Positions 1-10,016 are shown, counted from the stretch's first letter. The stretch: 64,000 nucleotides of DNA from Pectobacterium carotovorum (GCF_033898505.1 NZ_JAXAFK010000002.1:186001-250000); one strand, 5' to 3'. Notes: a model not told the origin generated them from the letters alone. Translations and numbers: made by a program.

Positions 1-111
1 CGCTATACCGTTCTCGGTAAAAAAGAACTGGGCGAGGCGCTGGAGAATCCGGCATTCGTGGCTGAGTTAACCGGGCTGGTTAATCAGGGCTACTGGTTCT
101 TCGACGAATAA
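1..111 (+). CDS. C-terminal end of an unidentified gene
   Basis: An open frame enters from the left edge and ends at a TAA at 109-111. It gives about 36 residues ending in GYWFFDE, acidic and aromatic at the C-terminus. Too little is present to assign a family, and I do not recognise it. The strand follows from the open frame, and the next gene on this strand begins about 170 bases later. Confidence 0.5.
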   Translation, partial: RYTVLGKKELGEALENPAFVAELTGLVNQGYWFFDE

Positions 112-284
112 CAGGCTTCTCACAGGCGGCTTCTGAGAACACACGGCAGGTGTGGCTCGAGGCCGCATCTTAGCCTACGAATGGCCTGCTATTGCTCGCA
201 ATTAGTTATTGATTGAATTAATTGGCAATGGGTAAGTGAGCTATCTTTTAGGGTGATGTGAAATCAACCTCCTGGAGAGACGTC

Positions 285-1445
285 ATGTTCCATTCACCCC
301 AGATACAGCGAAGCGTATTGACGTTATTTTTTGTTATATCGTTCGGCATGTTGCCTCTGCGTTCTTCAGCAGAGGCGGACACACCCGGTTCTTTGATAGA
401 AAAAACGACGTTGGATGCGAAAAATGGCTTACAGGAAGCAGCTGAACAGTATCTGATTCGATACCGTTCGTTGAGCGGCGTGGATGGGAAAAGTCCACGG
501 GAAGACACCGGTGCCGTGTTCATCCCGAAAGGCGAAACGCCAAAAGGGGGTTGGCCCGTCGTGGTATGGGCTCACGGGACGGTCGGTGTGCAGACAAGCT
601 GTGCGCCTTCTCTTAACCCGCGTTCAGCGCGTGATGCGCAGTATCTGAATACGTGGCTGTCGCTGGGGTTTGCCATCGTGGCCCCGGACTATGCGGGGCT
701 CGGATCTTCCGGGTTGCATCACTATCTCAATGCGCGGGGGGAAGCGTGGAGCGTTCTGGACGGTGTGAAAGCCGCGCTTGGCGCATTCCCGTTACGCAAT
801 CAACTGACCATTGTGGGGCAGTCGCAAGGGGCACACGCGGCTTTTGCGAGCGTGGGCTACCAGCCTGACTATGCGCCGGATCTGCATATTGTCTCAACCG
901 TGTTGACCGGCACGCCTTATTTTGATGACAAGACCTCTGCGGCGGCACTTTTCGCCGGGGGCGGTGGGGCGAAAGAGGGCGGCGATCCAAAAATTCCCTA
1001 TGCGATGTACATCTATCTGTCGGCAGCCGATACGGAAAAAGGGCTGAATGTGGATGATTATTTCACGCCGAAAGCCGCTGCTGATGTGTCCGCCGCGCGT
1101 GAAATGTGTATCGATGAGTTAACGAAAAAAGTGATGGATGATGGCCTGAATGCGGGTAATAGCCTGAAGCCTGCAACACAGGGCTTACTGGAAAGTCAGA
1201 CGGCCAGTTTGCGCTATAACACCCTGAAAATCGCCCATCCGGTATTTATTGGTACCGGGACGCAGGATATTGACGTGCCCGCCATCATGCAGCGTGCATT
1301 CGCGCGTGATGTCGCTAAAGCCGGAACGTCAGTTGACGTGCATGAATATAAGGGGATGAACCACAGTGAAACCGTTAATGTTTCACTGCGTGACTCGGTT
1401 CCTTTCGTACTGAAAAATCTGCACGCTGACGCGAAAAAACACTAA
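285..1445 (+). CDS. Secreted alpha/beta hydrolase (lipase-like)
   Basis: The likely start is the ATG at 285, preceded by GGAGAG at good spacing; the frame is open back to 258 but has no ribosome site there. The N-terminus is a typical Sec signal peptide (basic start, hydrophobic LTLFFVISFGML, cleavage near SSAEA). The mature part shows an alpha/beta hydrolase fold: an oxyanion-type VWAHGTVG motif and the nucleophile elbow GQSQG with Ser about residue 180, then IGTGTQDIDVP (possible acid) and GMNHSE (candidate catalytic His) near the C-terminus. The pattern resembles the secretory lipase family. It should act on an ester in the periplasm or outside the cell; the substrate is unknown. It stands alone and converges on the efflux operon. 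Confidence 0.8.
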   Translation: MFHSPQIQRSVLTLFFVISFGMLPLRSSAEADTPGSLIEKTTLDAKNGLQEAAEQYLIRYRSLSGVDGKSPREDTGAVFIPKGETPKGGWPVVVWAHGTVGVQTSCAPSLNPRSARDAQYLNTWLSLGFAIVAPDYAGLGSSGLHHYLNARGEAWSVLDGVKAALGAFPLRNQLTIVGQSQGAHAAFASVGYQPDYAPDLHIVSTVLTGTPYFDDKTSAAALFAGGGGAKEGGDPKIPYAMYIYLSAADTEKGLNVDDYFTPKAAADVSAAREMCIDELTKKVMDDGLNAGNSLKPATQGLLESQTASLRYNTLKIAHPVFIGTGTQDIDVPAIMQRAFARDVAKAGTSVDVHEYKGMNHSETVNVSLRDSVPFVLKNLHADAKKH

Positions 1446-1462
1446 GCGACACTTTTACATCA

Positions 1463-1487
1463 ACGTCCCGGTGAGCCTCCGGGACGT
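1463..1487. terminator. Stem-loop between convergent genes
   Basis: ACGTCCCGG pairs with CCGGGACGT across a 7-base loop, between the convergent hydrolase and efflux operon ends. No U-tract follows on either strand, so it may be an RNA 3' end stabiliser rather than a classic intrinsic terminator. Confidence 0.5.
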
Positions 1488-1521
1488 GATGCTTCCCGTT
1501 ATCGGTTACTTTTTCTGTTTA

Positions 1522-2715
1522 TCAAACACGTGCCAGCCATCGACGCGCGGCCTGATTCTCCCGACGGTATTGTCGTTGCCGATACCCTAGAATGCCCCAC
1601 GCCAGCAGGCCGTACAGCGCGGCCAGCATCCAGAGATGCCACCAGAATGCGCCGATCTGAGAAAAATCGGCACCCATCTGATTGAGGCGCAATATTCCCT
1701 GAATCGTAAAGACGGCAGGTACCCACTGCGCAAACCAGTTCAGAGGCGCAGGGATCATTTCCACGGGCCAGATGAAGCCAGAAAGAAAGACAATCGGAAT
1801 GGAAGACAGCAGCACCGCCTGACTGGGGAGATCTTTGCGCGTAAAGGCTGCCCCCAGCACCACACCGAGCCATAGCGTCGAGAGCAGAAAGGGCAGCACA
1901 AACAGCAGCAGCTGGCTCATGCTGGCTTCACGCGCGATGCCATAGGCGTCGAGACAAAAGCCGAGCATGTAGAGCAGTGAGAGCAAATAGGTCCCGCCCA
2001 CAACGAGTGTGCGCGCCAGCAGCAAACGCCACGGTGTGGCGTATTGCCAGTAGCGCACCTCGCCAGATCGTGTGCGCTGATTTTGTCCGGCACCGAGCAG
2101 GCCGCATCCCATCAGCAAAATCTGGTGCAGTATCAACATGAAAACGCCGGGAACCACGTAATCGACATAGCCCATGGTGGGATTGAATACCGGAACGGCA
2201 TTTAGAGAGGTTGCCTGCCACTGTGAGCTTGCCGCGGGTATGCCTTCCCCCTGAGCCAGCAGCCGTGCGACTTTAACCTGTGCGCCTACGGTACCGCCGA
2301 CTGTCGCCAGAGACTGTGCGATCGCGCCGTAGATCAGGAAGTAGCTGGCATCTGCTGAATAGCTTACCGTGACGCTTTTTCCCTGCATGATATCGCGGTA
2401 GAAATGGCGCGGAATGTAGAGAATCCCTTTTGCTTCGCCGTGCAGCAGCAGCGCTTTGGCTTCATCCAGCGTGTTGCGCTGTGCCACCAGGCGTACCTCC
2501 GGCGTGGAATCGGCCATAAATGCCAGACGGCGTGAGAGCTGAGTGCCATCTTCATCAACCAGCACCACCGGCAGTTCGCGTGGCGTCTGGGCGAGGTAAG
2601 GCCGCGGATAGAGAAAGGAATAGAGCAGAATCCCGCCGAACAGCGTGAGCAAGATTGTCGGATCGCGTAGTAAGCTGCGTAGCTCAAACCGGATGAGGGT
2701 GGCGAGGGTCAGCAT
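1522..2715 (-). CDS. ABC-2 type permease, second of pair
   Basis: A 397-residue inner-membrane protein. It has an N-terminal membrane segment (ILLTLFGGILLYSFLY), a large periplasmic domain beginning LPVVLVDEDGTQLSRRL, then about five transmembrane segments in the C-terminal half (for example VPGVFMLILHQILLMGCGLLG). This is the layout of ABC-2 permeases such as YhhJ/YbhR. It overlaps the preceding permease gene by 7 bases and is the last gene of the four-gene efflux operon. Substrate unknown; drug or metabolite export is inferred from the partners. No ATP-binding domain is fused to it. Confidence 0.85.
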   Translation of the reverse strand: MLTLATLIRFELRSLLRDPTILLTLFGGILLYSFLYPRPYLAQTPRELPVVLVDEDGTQLSRRLAFMADSTPEVRLVAQRNTLDEAKALLLHGEAKGILYIPRHFYRDIMQGKSVTVSYSADASYFLIYGAIAQSLATVGGTVGAQVKVARLLAQGEGIPAASSQWQATSLNAVPVFNPTMGYVDYVVPGVFMLILHQILLMGCGLLGAGQNQRTRSGEVRYWQYATPWRLLLARTLVVGGTYLLSLLYMLGFCLDAYGIAREASMSQLLLFVLPFLLSTLWLGVVLGAAFTRKDLPSQAVLLSSIPIVFLSGFIWPVEMIPAPLNWFAQWVPAVFTIQGILRLNQMGADFSQIGAFWWHLWMLAALYGLLAWGILGYRQRQYRRENQAARRWLARV

Positions 2716-3827
2716 GCTACCTCCTTATCACGGGGTCGATAGCGCCAGAGGGTGAGCGGTAACAGCAGCCAGAATAGGGCGAGCGCTGTCAATGCGGGCG
2801 CGATCTGAACGACTCCTGCACCGTAGCTGGTGATGGCAATCGCGATATCGCCATAGTGAGCGACGGGCAACAACTGCCGCCAGAATGTGGCGAACGTCTC
2901 CATCGCTGCTGCCGGAAAGGTGATGCCCATAAACGCCAGTCCGGGAGCCATTAGCGCCCCGACAATGGAAACGGCACGTGCCGGGTCACGAATCAGCGCA
3001 TAGAAGGCCATACCCAGTGCCACGCAGGCGCCGGCGGTCACGCCGATTGAGACAAAGAGCAACAGCGCTGAGCCGTTAAGCGGGTAATCGAGCAGGCTAT
3101 ACAGCCCGTAGCTCCATAGGCCGCCCCACGCCCAGCCTATCAGCCAGTGCGTCAGGAATTTGGCACCGATGGCCGCGTGGTTCTCCGGCATCCAGTGTGC
3201 TCCGTGCCGATCCTCCCGAGCCAGCGTATTCAGGCCGTATAGTGCGAGCAGAATCGACCAGATCGAGGGGATAATCGCGTTCAGCAAAAACTGGGCGTAG
3301 TTGGAGTTTTGGTTAAACAGCGCGGTAATCTGTCCGCCAATTGGTACCGCCAGCCCTTTGGCTTCAGGAATGGCTGCCCCCTGAGCCAGCGCCTGCACCA
3401 CGGCGATCTGCCCGTTGAATGTTCCCGCCACCAGCGCCAGCGAGCTGTTGATGACTTTCGCAACCAAAACGAATTGCCCGTTATTCCAGGCGGTGATGGT
3501 CGGTGATGTTCCCTGCCGGATATCACGCTCAAAGTGACGTGGGATGACCACCAGCGCATAGATCTCGCCGCCGCGCAATGAGGCCGAGCCTTCCGCCACT
3601 GTCGGGAACTGGTGGTTCAGGTTAAAAGAGGGGGATGCATGCAGCTCTCTGGCAAACTGGCGCGACATCGTGCTGTTGTCCAGATCAACCAAACCGATGG
3701 GGAGTTCGCGGACAATGGCGCCGGATAGCGTCCACCAGGTCATCAGCATCGTGACGAGCGGCAACCAGAGCGCTAAAGCCATCCCCCAGCGGTCATGCCA
3801 CAGCGCTCTCCATTCGCGCATCATCAC
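2709..3827 (-). CDS. ABC-2 type permease, first of pair
   Basis: A 372-residue paralogue of the downstream permease: an N-terminal anchor (MALALWLPLVTMLMTWWTL), a periplasmic domain opening with LPIGLVDLDNSTMSRQF, and a C-terminal block of hydrophobic helices. In ABC-2 exporters two such subunits pair to form the channel. The start overlaps the end of the HlyD-like gene, suggesting translational coupling. An ATPase subunit would be needed for ABC function and is absent from this operon. Confidence 0.85.
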   Translation of the reverse strand: MMMREWRALWHDRWGMALALWLPLVTMLMTWWTLSGAIVRELPIGLVDLDNSTMSRQFARELHASPSFNLNHQFPTVAEGSASLRGGEIYALVVIPRHFERDIRQGTSPTITAWNNGQFVLVAKVINSSLALVAGTFNGQIAVVQALAQGAAIPEAKGLAVPIGGQITALFNQNSNYAQFLLNAIIPSIWSILLALYGLNTLAREDRHGAHWMPENHAAIGAKFLTHWLIGWAWGGLWSYGLYSLLDYPLNGSALLLFVSIGVTAGACVALGMAFYALIRDPARAVSIVGALMAPGLAFMGITFPAAAMETFATFWRQLLPVAHYGDIAIAITSYGAGVVQIAPALTALALFWLLLPLTLWRYRPRDKEVAC

Positions 3828-4825
3828 ATTTCTACCAGCGCGCTCATGCCGACGCGCAGCCCGTTAATCGGTTGAATCGGACGCGCCTCGACTTCGAACG
3901 TTCGCATGTCGAATCCTTGTCGGGTATCCGTTGCGCGCCACGTGGCGAAATCCCCCATGACGGAAACGTAAGACACCTTAAACCGGAATGTTTGGTTGTT
4001 CAGCGCCGGGATACGCGCCTCAAACTCGGTGCCCATCGCAAAGCGCTCAAGGAGATCCTCACGTACCGCCAGTTGGATCCAGATATCGCTCATGTCCAGC
4101 AGCGTGACCACGGGAAAGCCCTGTGGCGCAATTTCGCCGCTGCGCAGCAGCACATTGCTGACTTCGCCGGTGTGCGGGCTAACGACGCGCGCCTCTGCCA
4201 GATAGGCTTCCACCTCGGCCACGGAACCGGCGGCCATACGGGCTTTTTCCTCTGCGGCTACCTGGGTTTCTTTCCGTGTGCCTTCCAGCGCCATTTGATA
4301 TTCCTGCCACGCCATCCCTTCGGTATAGCGTGCGGCATCCCATGAGGCTTTGGCTTCATCCCGTTTTTGCAGCGGCAGCACGCCTTCCTGATAGAGATTT
4401 TGCACGCGCAGATAGGTCTTATGGCTTAGCTCGGAACCGGCTTTGGCTTTTTGCCACTGATCTTTGGCGGCGGCGATCTGCTGCTCACGGGCACCTTTTT
4501 TGGCCTCCAGCGCCACCGCGCCCGCTGCGGCTTCACCCGCTTTTGCCTGCTCTAGCTTCGCGTCCAGTTCCGGCGTCAGGAGCGTGAAGACGAGATCGCC
4601 GACGTCAAGCTGCTGGCCTTTTTGTACTGGCACTTCTGCAATACGGCCAGCCACTTTTGACGACACCGAATACTGCTGCGCTTCGATTTGCCCCTGTAAG
4701 CGAATCGGTTCGGGCTGATAGGCGAGCCAGAAGCGATACGCTATCCAGACAACCACAATCAGCAGGATGGCCTGAAGAAGCCATTTGCGTGTTGAACGTG
4801 AAGAGGGCTGGCGGGGTTGGGTCAT
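3824..4825 (-). CDS. HlyD-family periplasmic adaptor
   Basis: A 333-residue membrane fusion protein. A cytoplasmic basic tail precedes one transmembrane helix (LLQAILLIVVVWIAYRFWLAY), then a lipoyl-type half-motif (GQIEAQQYSVSSKVAGRIAEV...KGQQLDVGDLVF), a long alanine- and lysine-rich alpha-helical hairpin, and a second lipoyl half (VVSPHTGEVSNVLLRSGEIAPQG). It should bridge the inner-membrane permeases to the TolC-like channel. The ATG has AGGTGA upstream and overlaps the TGA of the upstream gene. It resembles YhiI-type adaptors in size and layout. Confidence 0.88.
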   Translation of the reverse strand: MTQPRQPSSRSTRKWLLQAILLIVVVWIAYRFWLAYQPEPIRLQGQIEAQQYSVSSKVAGRIAEVPVQKGQQLDVGDLVFTLLTPELDAKLEQAKAGEAAAGAVALEAKKGAREQQIAAAKDQWQKAKAGSELSHKTYLRVQNLYQEGVLPLQKRDEAKASWDAARYTEGMAWQEYQMALEGTRKETQVAAEEKARMAAGSVAEVEAYLAEARVVSPHTGEVSNVLLRSGEIAPQGFPVVTLLDMSDIWIQLAVREDLLERFAMGTEFEARIPALNNQTFRFKVSYVSVMGDFATWRATDTRQGFDMRTFEVEARPIQPINGLRVGMSALVEM

Positions 4826-6258
4826 GGCGTCACCTGTATGGCGTATTGGGTCTGGTAGTCAGAGAAGCGGTTTATCTGGCCGGAAATGGCCATTAATCTG
4901 GCGATGGAAACCACGTAACGATAGGCTGCGGAGGCACGCTGTGTTTTGGCACCGGCCAGCTGGTTTAGTGCATCCACGACGTCCAGTGAGGTAGACATGC
5001 CCTGCGTAAACGCCTTGTTGCGTAACCGGACGTTCTCTTCGGCCAGTTTTTCTGTCGAAGACAGGGAGTTGAACTCTTCCAGCGCCTGTCGGGCTTCTCG
5101 CCACGTGCTTTCGACCACTATTTCAAGATTTTGCCGCATATCGGCTTCCAGATGGTTAACCTGCATTTCTGCGCTTTTCGCGGCGGCGATATTATCGGAA
5201 CGGCCTTCTCGGCTGATGAGCGGGACGGAAACGCCGACGCCCACCATCCAGTCCGGTGTGGTTCTGGCGGCCAGCGTGTCCTGCTCATAGAGCTGGTAAT
5301 TGCCAAACAGGAACACGTCAGGAGCGTATTTGGCGCGTTCAATACGGATAAGATCCTTGGCCTGATCGCGCTTGGCAGAGAGCACCTTTAAGCCGGGATG
5401 CGTGTTGAGCGTTTGTTTCACCAACGCAGACAGTTCCGGGAGCGTTTTATTGACGAACAGCGAAGAAGAGGGGGTTGCACCTTCTGTCTTGATGAGCTTT
5501 GCGAAGACCATTTCGGTGGTCTCCATATTTCGCCGTGCCTTTTGTGTTTCGATACGCGCCATGTCATAAGCGGATTGCGCGGACAGCACCTCGACTCGGG
5601 CGATCTGCCCCTGCGCTTCCAGCTTGCGGGCATGGTCATAGTGTTGCGCCATGCCTTTCTCGATATCCTGACGCGTTTTCATCACCTGATGTGCCATCAC
5701 CACGCCGTAGTAAGTCTGTGCCAGCGCCTCAAACTGCGCCAGCGTGCGGACGATCAGCATCTGCTCCGCCTCATTGACCTGTGCGGCACGGATCGACTGC
5801 GCTGCATCAATCCGGCCTCCGGTGAATAACGGCCAGACGACCTGAACGGAGCTGGTGACCACATTTTGTTCTGTGAAGCGGGTGACGAAGGGATTGCCGC
5901 TGATATTAATCAGCTGATTGAGCGCGGCGAAGATGTCCCGGTGATTGGACAGCGGGTTTAAGTCGCGTGCGTCCAGCTCGACAGGTTTATCAAGGCGCGT
6001 ATAGCTTGCGCCCACGTTGATCTGTGGCCAATAGAGGCCTTTAGCCGATTCTTTTAGGGACTGCGCGCGATCGACCCCGGCGTGTTCTGCGGCAATGCTG
6101 TCATCGCTTTGCAGCAGGCGAACCCAGGCCTGACTAAACGACAGGGGTTGCCCAAACGCTGTGGGCGACCAGCACTGCAACAGCAGCAGCGCGGCGGGGA
6201 AATAAGTCAGAAGCCGGATTTTTTTGTGTGTTATTCGAGGCATGTTAGGTGAAATCAT
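4822..6258 (-). CDS. TolC-family outer membrane efflux protein
   Basis: First gene of the efflux operon. It encodes an outer membrane factor: a signal peptide (RLLTYFPAALLLLQCW, cleavage near AFGQ), then two long alanine- and glutamine-rich helical repeats typical of TolC (about residues 40-250 and 260-470). The frame is open to 6333, but no ribosome site supports that start. ATG codons at 6258 and 6243 both leave the signal peptide intact, and neither has an ideal Shine-Dalgarno; I chose 6258 tentatively. The end overlaps the adaptor gene by ATGA. Role: the exit duct for the tripartite pump. Confidence 0.85.
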   Translation of the reverse strand: MISPNMPRITHKKIRLLTYFPAALLLLQCWSPTAFGQPLSFSQAWVRLLQSDDSIAAEHAGVDRAQSLKESAKGLYWPQINVGASYTRLDKPVELDARDLNPLSNHRDIFAALNQLINISGNPFVTRFTEQNVVTSSVQVVWPLFTGGRIDAAQSIRAAQVNEAEQMLIVRTLAQFEALAQTYYGVVMAHQVMKTRQDIEKGMAQHYDHARKLEAQGQIARVEVLSAQSAYDMARIETQKARRNMETTEMVFAKLIKTEGATPSSSLFVNKTLPELSALVKQTLNTHPGLKVLSAKRDQAKDLIRIERAKYAPDVFLFGNYQLYEQDTLAARTTPDWMVGVGVSVPLISREGRSDNIAAAKSAEMQVNHLEADMRQNLEIVVESTWREARQALEEFNSLSSTEKLAEENVRLRNKAFTQGMSTSLDVVDALNQLAGAKTQRASAAYRYVVSIARLMAISGQINRFSDYQTQYAIQVTP

Positions 6259-6560
6259 CCTTTTACCCAAATACCGACAAATTGATAAAAATAAGCCTGT
6301 GGAAAAAAGCACAAGGCTTGTCTGTTTGCACATCGTGAGAATGGCTGTAAAAAACGTGTCTAATGTCAGGTAAACAAACCGCGTATTACGGGTGATGTAT
6401 TCCGTATTATTTTTCGGGGATGATTTAGTGTTGGTCTAAATTCCCAATTATTCAAATAATAGAAGGGGTTAAATTGGAGAATTTATTGGAGCGGAAATAA
6501 AACTGGTGGAACCACGTTTATTATGCGGATAACAATGATTATTTCTTGGTAAATAATTAG
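6259..6560. other. Intergenic, promoter side of efflux operon
   Basis: About 300 bases of AT-rich DNA between the efflux operon start and the aspA terminator. It should hold the promoter of the leftward efflux operon. I see no convincing gene, repeat or operator in it. Confidence 0.4.
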
Positions 6561-6590
6561 CCAGAAAAGGCCCGGAGTGTCCTCCGGGCC
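6561..6590 (-). terminator. Intrinsic terminator of aspA
   Basis: GGCCCGGAG pairs perfectly with CTCCGGGCC across a 4-base loop and, on the minus strand, is followed at once by TTTTCT. It lies about 20 bases after the aspA stop, as expected for a rho-independent terminator. Confidence 0.85.
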
Positions 6591-6610
6591 AGCGTGACGG
6601 AAAACGAAAA

Positions 6611-8050
6611 TTAAACGGCTTCGTTTTCGTCGGTGTAGCGTTTGGCTTTGTAGGCCGGGTGCATCAGGTTCTGGATGGAGAAAATGTCGTCCAGCTGTTC
6701 TTCGGTCAGCAGGCCGCGTTCCAGCACCACTTCGCGTACGCTCTTACCGGTTTCGGCACAGATTTTCCCGACGATATCGCCGTTGTGGTGGCCGATGAAC
6801 GGGTTCAGGTAGGTCACGATACCGATAGAGTTGAAGACGTAAGCTTCACACACGTCTTTGTTAGCGGTGATGCCGTTGACGCATTTTTCCAGCAGGTTGT
6901 AGCAGGCGCTTGACAGAATCTGGATGGATTCGAACATCGCTTGTCCGATAACGGGTTCCATCACGTTCAACTGCAACTGACCGGCTTCTGCCGCCATGGT
7001 GACGCAGGTATCGTTGCCGATGACTTTGAAGCACACCTGATTGACCACTTCTGGTACGACCGGGTTAACTTTGGCTGGCATGATGGACGAGCCCGCCTGT
7101 AATTCTGGCAGGTTGATTTCGTTCAGGCCAGTGCGCGGGCCGGAAGACAGCAGACGCAGGTCGTTACAGATCTTCGACATTTTAACCGCGACGCGTTTCA
7201 GGGCGCTGTGCATCATCACGTAAGCGCCGCAGTCGGACGTCGCTTCGATCAGGTCTTCAGCCGGTACGCAAGGCAGGCCGCTGACTTTTGCCAGATGTTG
7301 AACGGCCAGCTTCTGGTACTCATCTGGCGTGTTCAGTCGCGTACCGATGGCGGTTGCGCCCAGGTTCACTTCCAGCAGCAGCTCGGCGGTGCGCAGCAGG
7401 TTACGGTTTTCTTCTTTCAGCAGCACGTTGAACGCGTGGAATTCCTGACCGAGGGTCATCGGTACGGCGTCCTGCAACTGGGTACGGCCCATTTTCAGGA
7501 TATTTTCGAACTCTTTCGCTTTGTGCTCAAAGCCATCGCTCAGTTGGGTAATCGCTTCAACCAGTTTCAGGATAGAGGTGTACACCGCGATGCGGAAGCC
7601 AGTCGGGTAAGCATCGTTGGTGGACTGGCATTTGTTCAAGTGGTCGTTCGGGTTCAGGTATTGGTATTCACCTTTCTGGTGACCCATCAATTCCAGACCG
7701 ATATTTGCCAGCACTTCGTTGGTGTTCATATTAACTGACGTACCTGCACCGCCCTGATAGACATCGACAGGGAATTGGTCCAGGCATTTACCGTTATTCA
7801 GCACTTCATCACAGGCTTGCAGAATAGTGTCGGCAATTTTACGTGGGATGGTTTGCAGTTCTTTATTCGCCAGCGCGGCTGCTTTTTTTACCATCACCAT
7901 GGCGCGGACAAATTCTGGAATGTCGCTGATGGTGCTATTGCTAATATAAAAGTTCTCAATCGCACGCAGCGTATGGATACCATAATAGGCATCAGCAGGG
8001 ACTTCACGGGTACCTAACAGGTCTTCTTCAATACGGATATTCGTTGACAT
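6611..8050 (-). CDS. aspA: Aspartate ammonia-lyase
   Basis: Interconverts L-aspartate with fumarate and ammonia in the cytoplasm. The start at 8050 has AAGGAAGA upstream and yields a protein of about 479 residues, matching the usual aspartase length; the frame open to 8098 lacks support. Visible hallmarks are the N-terminal [25 protein letters not shown], the substrate motif [13 protein letters not shown] and the fumarase/aspartase signature [11 protein letters not shown]. It is transcribed alone toward a strong terminator, and no Dcu transporter gene adjoins it. The upstream gene on the same strand is a LysR regulator, separated by a repeat. Confidence 0.97.
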   Translation of the reverse strand: MSTNIRIEEDLLGTREVPADAYYGIHTLRAIENFYISNSTISDIPEFVRAMVMVKKAAALANKELQTIPRKIADTILQACDEVLNNGKCLDQFPVDVYQGGAGTSVNMNTNEVLANIGLELMGHQKGEYQYLNPNDHLNKCQSTNDAYPTGFRIAVYTSILKLVEAITQLSDGFEHKAKEFENILKMGRTQLQDAVPMTLGQEFHAFNVLLKEENRNLLRTAELLLEVNLGATAIGTRLNTPDEYQKLAVQHLAKVSGLPCVPAEDLIEATSDCGAYVMMHSALKRVAVKMSKICNDLRLLSSGPRTGLNEINLPELQAGSSIMPAKVNPVVPEVVNQVCFKVIGNDTCVTMAAEAGQLQLNVMEPVIGQAMFESIQILSSACYNLLEKCVNGITANKDVCEAYVFNSIGIVTYLNPFIGHHNGDIVGKICAETGKSVREVVLERGLLTEEQLDDIFSIQNLMHPAYKAKRYTDENEAV

Positions 8051-8290
8051 GGATCTTCTTCCTTTTTTCTTGTTCGATGTACATAGCATCGCTTTCAATA
8101 TTAAGACTATGATTTTTTAGGGTTTGTCTTTCCTGCTTTTTGGTTTTCAGGTAACACGAACCCATCACGATTTGTATAAAATCATGACTAAAAAGCGTTC
8201 TCGGGGAGACGAACATTGAATTAGCATCGTTAAATGGCTAGTGGTGGATATATTCCTCCATTTATGTTTTGTCTCCCAATCGTAAATAGT

Positions 8291-8415
<125 letters not shown>

Positions 8416-8427
8416 TATCCCTAATGG

Positions 8428-9423
8428 TTATTCCGTATTATCCGGGTTGATCTCAACCAGCTTTTCTATTCCACGGTTCAGCGTTTTCAATTTCGGAATA
8501 AATACGGTTTTGATAATGTCATGTGTGACATCACACGCTTCTTCAAAGAACGCGCTGTATTCATCACGGTGCCCGACAATATACAGCGAGCGCTTGATAT
8601 TCAGTTGTTCCGGCATATGCGTTAGCACTTCGCGGGAGTGCGCAACGGATTGCAGGAAACTCAGCGGGGTCGTTACCGCCCACCCGATGCCTGCCGCCAC
8701 CATCGACGTTAAGGTATCCGCATTATCAAATTCGAGCATGTTCGGTACGCGGACATCAATGCGGCGTAGGTAGCGCTCAATCTGCATCCCAATCTGCGAG
8801 TTCCGGTTAAAGCGCACTAGCGGCAGCGCGGCGGAAAGCTCGCGGATGTCCTCAACCGTTTTGATGCGTTTGCGGTAATCCGGCGGCGTGATAATGAAAT
8901 AGCCTTCGGAAAACAGCTGGTGACGCACCACGCTATCGCTGTCGATCAACGGGTCGCTGGTAACGATCATATCCAGCTCGCGGCGCATTAGCGCTTCACC
9001 CTGCTGCGGACTGAGTCCGGTACGAATCAACAACTGCGACGAACTTTTCATCAAACTCTTGGTAAACACTGAACCGCAGGTAATCGCGAATGAATCCACC
9101 AAGCCGATACGCAAGTCGGGTTTAATCCCTTTCCCCGCTTCCAGCACCTGTGCCTTTAGGTTTGCGATCTCTTCCGTCAGGATTTCTCCGCGGTTTTTCA
9201 ACGCAATGCCGTAGGGCGTCAGGACAAAGGGGCGGCGAGCCCGGTTAACCAGTTTGACGCCGAAATCTTCTTCCAATAACCGAATCGTCTGCGAAATGGC
9301 AGAGGGTGTCAGGCCTAGCCGCGCGGCGGCTGCCGTCATGCTTCCTGCTTCCGCCATCGTCACAAAGACATAGACGGCGTACATATCGATCGATTTATTG
9401 GCGGACACTGTGCGTTTAACCAT
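8428..9423 (-). CDS. LysR-family transcriptional regulator
   Basis: About 331 residues from the ATG at 9423; the frame extends to a TTG at 9444 with no better ribosome site. The N-terminal winged helix-turn-helix is clear (MYAVYVFVTMAEAGSMTAAAARLGLTPSAISQTIRLLEEDFGVKLVNR, given here only as its key span near residues 14-60), followed by a LysR substrate-binding domain with the effector pocket spread over residues 100-300. It reads toward aspA, but a 123-bp repeat lies between, so co-transcription is doubtful. The target is unknown; the C-terminal domain gives no ligand clue. Confidence 0.9.
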   Translation of the reverse strand: MVKRTVSANKSIDMYAVYVFVTMAEAGSMTAAAARLGLTPSAISQTIRLLEEDFGVKLVNRARRPFVLTPYGIALKNRGEILTEEIANLKAQVLEAGKGIKPDLRIGLVDSFAITCGSVFTKSLMKSSSQLLIRTGLSPQQGEALMRRELDMIVTSDPLIDSDSVVRHQLFSEGYFIITPPDYRKRIKTVEDIRELSAALPLVRFNRNSQIGMQIERYLRRIDVRVPNMLEFDNADTLTSMVAAGIGWAVTTPLSFLQSVAHSREVLTHMPEQLNIKRSLYIVGHRDEYSAFFEEACDVTHDIIKTVFIPKLKTLNRGIEKLVEINPDNTE

Positions 9424-9723
9424 GTGAGTTTGCCTACGCTGCAAGGTGGATGTCGTCGAAATATGAAGCGTTAGTCTATCTCATCTCGCTGACTACGACC
9501 TCGCTAACTGATGTCAGAATAGTCGGCTAACTTCAGAAAAAATACAGGTTGTATCACTGATTAATTTTTTCTTATTTCTAGCTTTAGCGGATCTGAAGAT
9601 GAAATGAATGACATGATGTGATGGCTAGTGCGTCGGTTGTATTTCTCCCTCTTGTTCGTGATGTTTTTATACATAAATACAGGATGATTGCGGGTTTTGC
9701 TGTTATCCGGCGTAAAAAATTAT
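9424..9723. other. Intergenic region, no gene seen
   Basis: About 300 bases upstream of the LysR gene, AT-rich after 9530. It is presumably the regulator's promoter region. I see no coding signal or repeat in it. Confidence 0.4.
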
Positions 9724-9965
9724 GCTGAGGAGATAGCTGGCTTCGGATGAGCCGCAGGATGCGGCGAAAGCTTGCGCCACGTAGGGAACGTGTCGCAAGC
9801 GGTCCGCTAAGTCAGATACCGACGAAGGTACCGCGTCAGCGGCATAATTTCCGCCGAAAGCCTGGGGTCACGGGGCGAGCGGCGTGTGAGCCGTCCCGTG
9901 TCGGGCGCGTGCTACGAAGTCGCATGAAAATGACGTCATTATCGCGCACGAAATTGCCTCAGTAG
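9724..9965. other. Structured intergenic element
   Basis: A GC-rich block in AT-rich surroundings with several inverted repeats: GCTTGCG at 9770-9776 pairs with CGCAAGC at 9794-9800, and CACGGG at 9869-9874 with CCCGTG at 9895-9900. The open frame across it (9747-9965, plus strand) is arginine-rich, has no ribosome site and looks non-protein. I have an impression of similar blocks recurring in Pectobacterium intergenic regions, which I cannot check here. It may be a multicopy structured element or an untranslated RNA. Confidence 0.4.
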
Positions 9966-10016
9966 CAGCATAAAAGTTTGGCTAAGGCCAATCTTGCCAG
10001 TTATAACGTATTGTTT

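Noticed and set aside
9747..9965. 72-residue Arg-rich frame on the plus strand
   Set aside because: It lies over strong inverted repeats with no ribosome site; the DNA looks structural rather than coding.
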